From Asterias amurensis (Eukaryota > Echinodermata > Asteroidea > Forcipulatida > Asteriidae), in assembly GCF_032118995.1 (NCBI RefSeq), contig NC_092651.1:13913285-13977284 (forward strand): DNA of 64,000 nt. Reading direction: 5' to 3'. Below are positions 51,301 through 60,300 of the stretch, in pieces (position 1 is the stretch's first letter; each line of letters starts with the position of its first letter). The notes beneath the pieces were generated by a model. It did no database searches. It was not told where the DNA came from and saw only the letters and a program-made list of their open reading frames with translations. The position numbers were made by a program, and so were the translations under genes.

Positions 51301-54300
51301 AGACATTTTCCCATTCCGAAGCATCTGTATAGGTATACATTTTTGAGTTACTAACCTGAATCCTGATTTCTTAAACTCCTTCACATAGAAGGCCAGTTCT
51401 TTCTCTGTGATCAGGGATGGCATGGTAAGATCATCAGGAACACCAGCCAACAATCCACCTGGGAATCAACCATCAATGTGTTTTTAACATAGAGCTACAT
51501 ATATTGACTAGAGCGCTAACACTGGGCGCAGACATGTTTGATGTGGTGCTTGACTATGGAACGGTGTGCGCGCTTACAAATGCGACTGCCCATTCGCGTA
51601 CGTCCGCATTATGGGCCATTTCATAGCGCTGACTAAGTGTTTGTGCTTAAAAATAAAATAAATAAGAGCCAAAATGTTGTGTTACCTCTTTCCCTGACAT
51701 TATGGACTCCTAACTTCTCCCTTCCTGGAAAGTAGTCCTGCAATAAAATAAGTAGGGAATAAAAGAGCAGATGTGGTATTAAGATGACACCCAAAACCTT
51801 TAAAAGATATTCTGAATAAATCTAACAGTTTAGCCTCACTAATTCGCCTCAACTCTATGCTGAATTTCTGTGCATCTCTTGTGCGCTAAAACAGCTTTAT
51901 TTGCAAGTTCTAAACTTAGGTGCTTTAGATTCAAACTTGCATTCAAGCCAAACATGTGCCCTCCCCTCCCAACTCAGATTTGGCTTCCAGTTTGAATGGT
52001 CTGTGCAATCATCTTATGGTGACCTCTTGATTCAATAAGATCAGGTCATGCTTAAACCTGGCTAATGACATTGTATAAAGTAGCCATCTTGGAATGTTTA
52101 TGTACATAAATAAAGCTTTGCACGCACTATATACACTCTCCATGATCTCTGCTACATACCTAAATGAATGTTTGTTTGTTTGTTTGTTTGTTTGTTTGTT
52201 TGTTTGTTTGTTTTTTGTTTGTTTGCTTGTTTGTTTGTTTAATTGTTTGTTTGTTTGTTTGTTTGTTTGTTTGTTTGTTTGTTTGTTTGTTTGTTTGTTT
52301 GTTTGTTTGTTTGCTTGCTTGCTTGTTCGTTCGTTGGTTTGTTTGTTTATTTTTATATTTCCATTCATACTTATACATACAGATGATTCAATACAAAATC
52401 AACCATAAATTGTAGGACAATAAAACACAGTATGAATGGGGGTGACATCCAGAAAAGAACGGGCCTTCTGTATTTGAGCACTCGATCAGATAAGAGAAGA
52501 CAATTTGAAAAAATAAAAGCATTTCTTTCCCAAAACAGGGTTTTAAATGTAGTAAGTTTGAAAATAAAGTGAGCACATTGTACTACTTAAAAAAAAATAT
52601 GAACAAAAGAAAAGAAAAAAAGGAAAGTAATGTGACACTCCAGCTCCAGAACAAATTAAAGTTGTATCAGTTCTAAATTTCTGACAAAACTTAACAGATA
52701 GCTCTTGTTCTTGCACCCCTGAACAAAGATAAAATGAAGTTAACAACATTAGGGTTATACAGCTCAGTTGAAAGAGTGCTGGCATAATAATCCGGAGGTC
52801 GCTGGTTCAAATCCTGATCTCATCAACTTTTCTTTGTTCACCCCAAAATGGAAGATAGATCTTTAAAACAAGTCAAAATCAAATCAGCTCACCTGCCTTG
52901 TTGGCGCTCGGAAGAAATACTTGAACAGCTTCTCCAAATTGCTCTCTAATTCAGCCTCTGCCACACCCTAAGTAAGTAGAGCAAAGAAACAAAGGTGACA
53001 CCAGATTTTATTAAAATAAAAAAATAAACAAAATGGTTGTTATATAGGATTTGAGGCATTGCATGGTGGGGTATCAATATATATTGGTTTGCGGTAACAC
53101 CATGTGTGTATATCTACTTGCCAGGTAGAGTTGTTCTTAGGGAACTGTCTCCTGACGATGACTAGAGCAAGCTAGTCGAAACGTTGAGACCAATTCCGAA
53201 CTGACTCCGCGGCAGTACAGTTATTACGATCCTATAAGCTAAAGTAGTAGTCCAGTCAAATTTCTATACCATCCGCCCTGGTAATAGTTATAAAGCAGGA
53301 CAGTTCTTTTCAGAACTGAGAAGTCTCCCGAACCTCCGATTTTCTACTCCACGGCAGTAGAATAAAGCAAGACAGTTCCCTAAGAACAACTCTACCTGGC
53401 AAGTAGATATACACACATGGTGTTACCGCAAACCAATATAAAATTGTTATAAATTGATTGCACATGACGTCACTGACCGCCATCTTTGATGACGACAATG
53501 GAACAGTGCACGCCTGTATGTGCTGTGCATCACTCTCAGCATGCAGGTTTCATCACTACTGGCGGCCAATGCAAGGGGTCTTAACAGCACTGTTCTAGAC
53601 CACTCCATGTACAGAGTATAGAGCTAACACACATCGCTGTAAGGGTAAAACCAAATTAATAATCTTTATCCCCGATGCAAATTTAACATCTATGAAATCG
53701 TTACAGTACCCACTGCTAAAACATAGGACTCGAACTGCCTCTAGCTACCGGTCAATCTCGATGGGAAAGACACTGCTCTAGAACTGCAAAGGTTGTGGGT
53801 TCCAATCCTATTGGGAAAGTACACAGGGCTATTACAATGTTGACCATTTGTTTTGCCCTTGGGTGACTGCTTTACTCCTTTCAAGAAAATCTGAAGCTTG
53901 AAGTTTTTTTGAATGAAAATCCTGAAATCAGTAAAAAAAATCCAGAGAAAGCACGCCTGTTTTAAAGCTATTTTTAATATGTACCCAATCGTTGATTGAC
54001 TTATTCAATTCAAATACACATCTAGTTCCATACTTCCATGAAAAATATTGACAATTACATGTACTACGGAGTAAGCAAAAATAACATTAAGTAACAGAAA
54101 ACTTACCGGTGTCTGAAAGTAAAGTTGGTAGTCAAACACCCCTGGCTTCTTGTGCATTTGCTCCAGAGGATTAGCGTTGGGGTTTGGGGGGAAGTATGGA
54201 GTGTTGACACCCACAACACCTCTGAATAAGAAACCATAAAATACAGCATTGATTGCTTGCAATTGGTTCGGGATAAACATGCAGTGTTGTTACACACAGA

Positions 54301-57300
54301 ATATCATGATATATAGATAGATAGATAGATTATTTTGTTGTTTTTACACTTGTGGCCTATGACCAAATTACAGGAAAGATTACAATTTATACAAAAATAG
54401 TTCACATACAAAAATAATTTGAAGAGATTGTTTTACACACAGAATATCATGATTTGAAGAGATTTTTATAAAAGTTTTAGGTATCTGTTGGTAACAAAGA
54501 CACTCAGTTTTTAATTCCAAAAGGTATATTACACTTGATTTCATTCACTTTTTTTTGTAATTTTCTATGAGATATACACCTGAGAAAGTTTGTGTGCACA
54601 ACTTTTCACGTAGTGAACATTTAATTCATACATAAAGAATGTTCCCTGATCTGTTTTTTTCCCCAACCTCAAATCTTCAATTTTGTCAAGCAGACAAAAC
54701 AACTGTGCTAATAATTCCAAAGATAATTTCAACCTACATACAAAACACAACGTTTTCTGAGGATTTCTCGACACAGCAGAGTTACAGTATGAGTTACTGT
54801 GGAGAAATTGTTTTATTTCTCAAAGCGATCAACTGAAAAGCAAAACCACAAAAATGAAGAGCCGAGTCATACCTTGTACGTTCCGGGTAGCCAATTGCCA
54901 ACTTCCAAACTATCGCACCGCCCCAATCATGCCCGATAAAAGTAGCCATTGGGATATTCTGAAGTAACAAAGATTAACATTTTTAATTAATTTCCTTAAT
55001 TGTTGTATTAGTAATTTTGGTGTACATTTTGTGTACTAATTTAATTATCAGTCATAAATACCTCAGACAGTTTTGCTATTCCTATTGGTGGAGAGCGCGA
55101 CACATGAGGGTGTTTAAGGGGTTGATAATGACCAGCAAGAGAACTCATCGCTATCCTTTAATTCCCTTAGTCAGGTATAGACAGGGTAGGGCTGTCCCCA
55201 GTATATCAGTGGGGAGGAAAGAGGAACAGTCCTCTAATTAAAGCGGACAAGCATTCACAAGATGGGCAAAGAATCCTATTGAACCGGAACTGAAATTGTC
55301 TGTGCTGCTGGGTCTGCATTGTGCAGGGTGTTTCAGCATCATATGGAGCCTGGAGCCAGAGCCGAGGTTTGAAACAGGCCCTAAGATACGGAAACTAAGG
55401 CCATGTCTGAAATGGCGACTTCGGCTACAGATACGGCTAGATCGCGCGCGTCTGCCTATGTTCTTTGACAATGGCAGACACGCTGATCTAGCCGTAGCTG
55501 TAACTAAAGTCGCCGTTTTGGACTTGGCCCGACTGTCTGTGATAACTCACCAAGGAATCCATAACTGCTATGACATCCTGTTGAAATAAAAGAGAAAAAA
55601 CAAAGAGTTGAATTACTTCATTAGAATTATATGGGATGTAAAACCGTTGGTCCCATATGTTGAGTAATGCATGTAAAAGAACCCAATGCGCCAATTGAAA
55701 AGAGAAGGGGTTCGCCCAGGTGTTCCTGGCTGTGGCTGCTGTATGCGCTGTAGCACCTTGTAAACCCTTTTAAGTTGCTACATAATTGGGTTTTAGAATT
55801 CATAACTATCAATAACCTCTCTTTCTGTATAAAAATGTATATACTAAGACTTACTTATTATTATTATATGTTTTAACTTAAAGTATGTACATTGACCCCT
55901 TGCACTAATGTCACAAATGGCTCCTCTCTTGCCATACTCGTCATTTTGGGAGTCAAATTCAATGCAAAAAATATGGTGCAATTAAGTGTGTAAATGTAGC
56001 ATCGCCTAAAAACGCATAACACTGTATACCACAAGGGGACCTCGACTCCCAGGTGAATTGGGTCAGTAGCTGATGTTTGGGAACAATTTGACAATGCTGG
56101 TTTTATTTATTTTTTTATAGCTGCCATTAAAATCATACAGAAAGCACATTTCAAATGTAAAAATACATTGAACTAATTTACAGTGAAAGGCATGAGTGCT
56201 CACCTTGCATAAATGGTCGTGACTGTAAGCTTTAATATCTGTACAAAACAAAACATAAAGTATTCCACTTAGTGTACTACTGTAAACTGTACTACTGTAG
56301 CAAGCAGCATGCAGCATCAGAGTCCAGCATTCTCCAGAAGGCGATCAGAGCATACTGATCAAAACGTCGAGTTAATCCAACGGTTCTTTTCAGAACAACC
56401 CCAACTCATTTAGAGATTGTTATTACATGGTGTTACCGCAAACTCTTCTACATCTTATCTCCACCATGCAAAGTTTCAAATCCTACTTGTACTACTGTAA
56501 GCTGATCGTGTCACCACTTCGTTCATTCATTCAAAATTAACCCAAATTTAAGCCAATATCTTAGGCTTATTTTCCGGCAATCCTGCAGATTGTGCCACAG
56601 CACATTGTAAACCATCACACGGTGATAATGTAAAGAAACTAGTCTTTATAACTCGATCATACAGCTCCACATACCTTGTAGAAACGAATAATGAGCGTTT
56701 TGAGAGGCCCTGGGTTAATAAAGCATTATGCATACACTGTGTATAGACCAATTCGAATATGCCATCACCATTCAAATACCTGCCCTACAACATTGCGTCT
56801 GTAAATGTCTGCGTGTTGGTGCGACCAGGAATGCTGCAGGCTGCATGCTTTGTTGATATACGCATTTAGATGCGCATATGACCTGCCCTACAAGATGTCC
56901 ACTTTCATAGCAACTAAGGGGTTGTTGGATGCGGTCGATTACTTACCAGGTGGTGATGAAGAATCTCCATAGCCTCGTTGATCAAGGGCAATCACTCGGT
57001 ACCCCGCCATAGCAAGTGCAGGAATCTATAAGGAACATAAGTTTACATACATGTAGCATTCATCTATTGTATATATATACATTCAGATGCATATCTCCAT
57101 TAAAGCCTAGTTCATACTTCCTGCAAATGGCAAGCAAATTTTGGTGTCACGCGGCTGTTATCGCAGCGAATGTTTTGGAGGAGTTGTGAATTATTTGTTG
57201 CAAATTTGTGACGTCAAAATTCATATTGATTCACATTCGCATGAAGTATGAACCAGGCTCCAGTCATTAACACCTTTGTTAGCATAAGGGGGTGGTGCTT

Positions 57301-60300
57301 CATTAGATCTTTTAGGAAATCTCTCAGATTCAAACTCTTGAAAATGATTGTATTCCTGATCGAGACCCAAATGCTCACAGCCTTAGATACATTTGTCAAT
57401 ATATTGAACTTACCTGTTTCCTCCATGAATACCAGGATTCTGGGAAGCCATGACAGAGGATAATAGCAGGTCCCTCTCCCATCTCCACAAAGTGCAACTG
57501 AACCCCTTCCTATAATAACAAACATCATCCAACATCCAGCATGTTAACAAGAAATGCAAGCAGGGTTCTTTCCATACCAAAAATAGCTAATCAAGCAGAT
57601 CACACAAATTACGGCTGATAATACAGAATTTCTTTTAGGGGTTTTTGGGGGGTCAAGGAGGGCTTTCCATCAAACTGTAAATTAATATAGATACAACCAT
57701 TCAGAATGTTGAAGATTGTGCATGACTAAGGGCTTTTAAAACCAAATATAAACACCAAGTATAACATTCTGAGGACCTGAGATATACCTAAGTATAATTG
57801 GCTACATAATGTTTCACTCAAATAGAAAACAATAATACACATTTTTGAAAGCAAATGATAACAGCACCATGCAAAGTTTCAAATCTTACCTAACACAGAA
57901 ATTATTGGAAATTACCAAATCAAATAACAGTTAACAAGAAATTACAGAACATTTTAAACAAATTATAAATTCAGCATTTCATGTTTAAAAGGAACATCAA
58001 GCCAGGATATTGTGCACACACAACTTGTACTCTGCTCAATGGAAAAAGAAAATCAAATCTAACACTTTGACATTGCAAAACGATTATTCATTCAGTCATT
58101 CATTATTAAAAAAGGTAAAAAACATGTCCAAAGACTAATGGTATTCAGTTTACAAAGAGAGACATAAAAAACAAGTGATGTCAATGAAATTGAATTAGAG
58201 GTAAAAAATTAGTCACATACAGTAGGAGACTTTTGAGACACTGGTGGCAGCAGACATAACGGTCCTATACTGGGGCTCTGAGTGTGCTCGCGCATGCAGT
58301 GAAAAAAGGACCGTCTAAAGTCTCCAAATAAAAATTCAAGAAAAAGCTGTCAACAAGACTTAAAAAGGGACGAGCAAACACAGAATAATGCACAACTAGT
58401 GGGGGCTGCATGTTGGCTAATCATACAAGGGATTGATTAATGTTTTATAACTACAGGTTCTGTCTTTGGGAATATCCAGTTGCTGAGAATTTCTGAGGTT
58501 ATGAACCTAATGCCGTTCGACTAGTTTGTGCAAATAAATGGCAAAGTTTACTACTTCGAAGGCGGGGCTTGTCAAATTGTGAGATTAATTGATCACATCT
58601 GTATGAGAAAAATTTGACCTTCAGGAAATATATAGCACATAATTGCAAGACAATTTGGGGGATTTTGTTTTTTGGAGCTCGATGTTTTGAGATTAATGGA
58701 AGACCTTAGCGAGAAACATACCTTTGTAGTTACTAAGCCGTGACTGACTCTATCTGGGTCAACTGAGATTGGGTCAGCCTCCTGATAAACCTGAAGTCAA
58801 ATGTACAATAATAAAAAAAATGGATTCAGATTCATCATAATATTTATTATCATTGTATACAAACATTCATAATAATGTCATTCAATTAAATTCAGAAAAT
58901 GGTTTATTAGAACAAGAATCGCAGTTAACGACTGAATTGCACATGCCAACATCAAACATGTTAAAAAATACATCAAATAAAAATTAACAAAAAGGAGATA
59001 AACAAGAAGTCAATATTACATACTTTGTGAAAAAAATAAATTGGTCAAAACCCAGGTGGCACAATAACAACTACAATTGAGTTAAACAAAGAGAAATTTA
59101 CTAGAGCCGGACTTTAACCTACGACCTCCAGAGTTTTGACGCTATGTATAAATTATTCACTTATGATTGATTGATTGATTGATTGATTCAGCCCAGGGTC
59201 CAAAGATATGAAAGGTGGTGGAAGAAACCACTAAGCCAACCTGTGTGCCCGATGATAGATAGTCCATACTCACATCAACACCTGTAAGTTCTTGAAGCTT
59301 CTTGAGGGTTGACTCTGCATCTTTGAACAGCACAGTGGTGATGCCCAAAGAATTAGCCCCCTTCAAATTACCACCAAGATCATCCACGAAGATAGTCTAG
59401 GGAAATAATACAACATAATGGGGTAGCAATGGTAACAACTGAATAACAAAATGATCCACAAAGAATATTAAATCTCAGTTTATAATATTAATAGCCTTAT
59501 TTTGGCTATATGATATTTTTTGTTTGTGTCTATTATTTTTTTGTCTGTATCCATAGCAATGTCCAGCTATTGAACTGACCTGCTGTCACCACCAGGCATC
59601 CTGCTTACCACAGAATTGTGTGCTTTAGCGCCTGTAAAGCACATAGTTCTATGGGCCCTATGCGCAGAAGAGCTATAAAATTAGGCCCTTGTCTAGCAGT
59701 CAAGACAGCTGCTTTAGAATAGAGGAGTTGCAAGTTCGAATCCCACCTGAGCCAACCGTACCCAGGGGTGATCGATCTCACCGCGCCATTTTTCCCCAGC
59801 ATGCCTTGCTCGATCATAACCCCTGGAAGTGTAACTCCAAAATATTACAATTAGTCCTGTGGTTGATCCCTTCTGTGTTGGGCGTTAGTCGCGCACACGC
59901 TGGATGCGCTGTGTGTAATAAAAGTCATAAACTTGCCTTGACGTTCAGTGTTGCGTGACATAAAACATGAATACAGACGTCTTTAAACGCATGCGTTTCG
60001 GCGTAGAGCTTTTTGAAGACGCACAGCGTTTCATATTTTGCGCGTATATGATAGCCAATCAAATACACGGATCGGGGTGTTTCCCTCCCAGGGGTTAGAG
60101 ACAGCTGAGAGCTAGCGGGTGATACGGCGCGCTGCCCATGGTAGCGAGGTTGCACCTGAGCAGCCTAGAAAAGCACTGAGTGTACATTAGGGTAATGCAC
60201 AATAATACACTTCGTTTGTTTGGGACACGTTTTTGAAATGCTATAAAAGGAGCCATCAGTTTACAGCCATGGGTTGCATGTGTAAAACAATCATCTCTAA

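Noticed and set aside
51520-51640. Possible MITE with AGCGCT at both sides
   Set aside because: Only about ten bases pair and there is no flanking duplication; too weak to call.
52009-52415. ORFs rich in CLFV or NKQT repeats
   Set aside because: Translation of the (TTTG)n microsatellite in different frames.
52749-52820. A functional tRNA gene
   Set aside because: A and B boxes are present but the acceptor stem does not pair and the anticodon stem is imperfect; a SINE head fits better.
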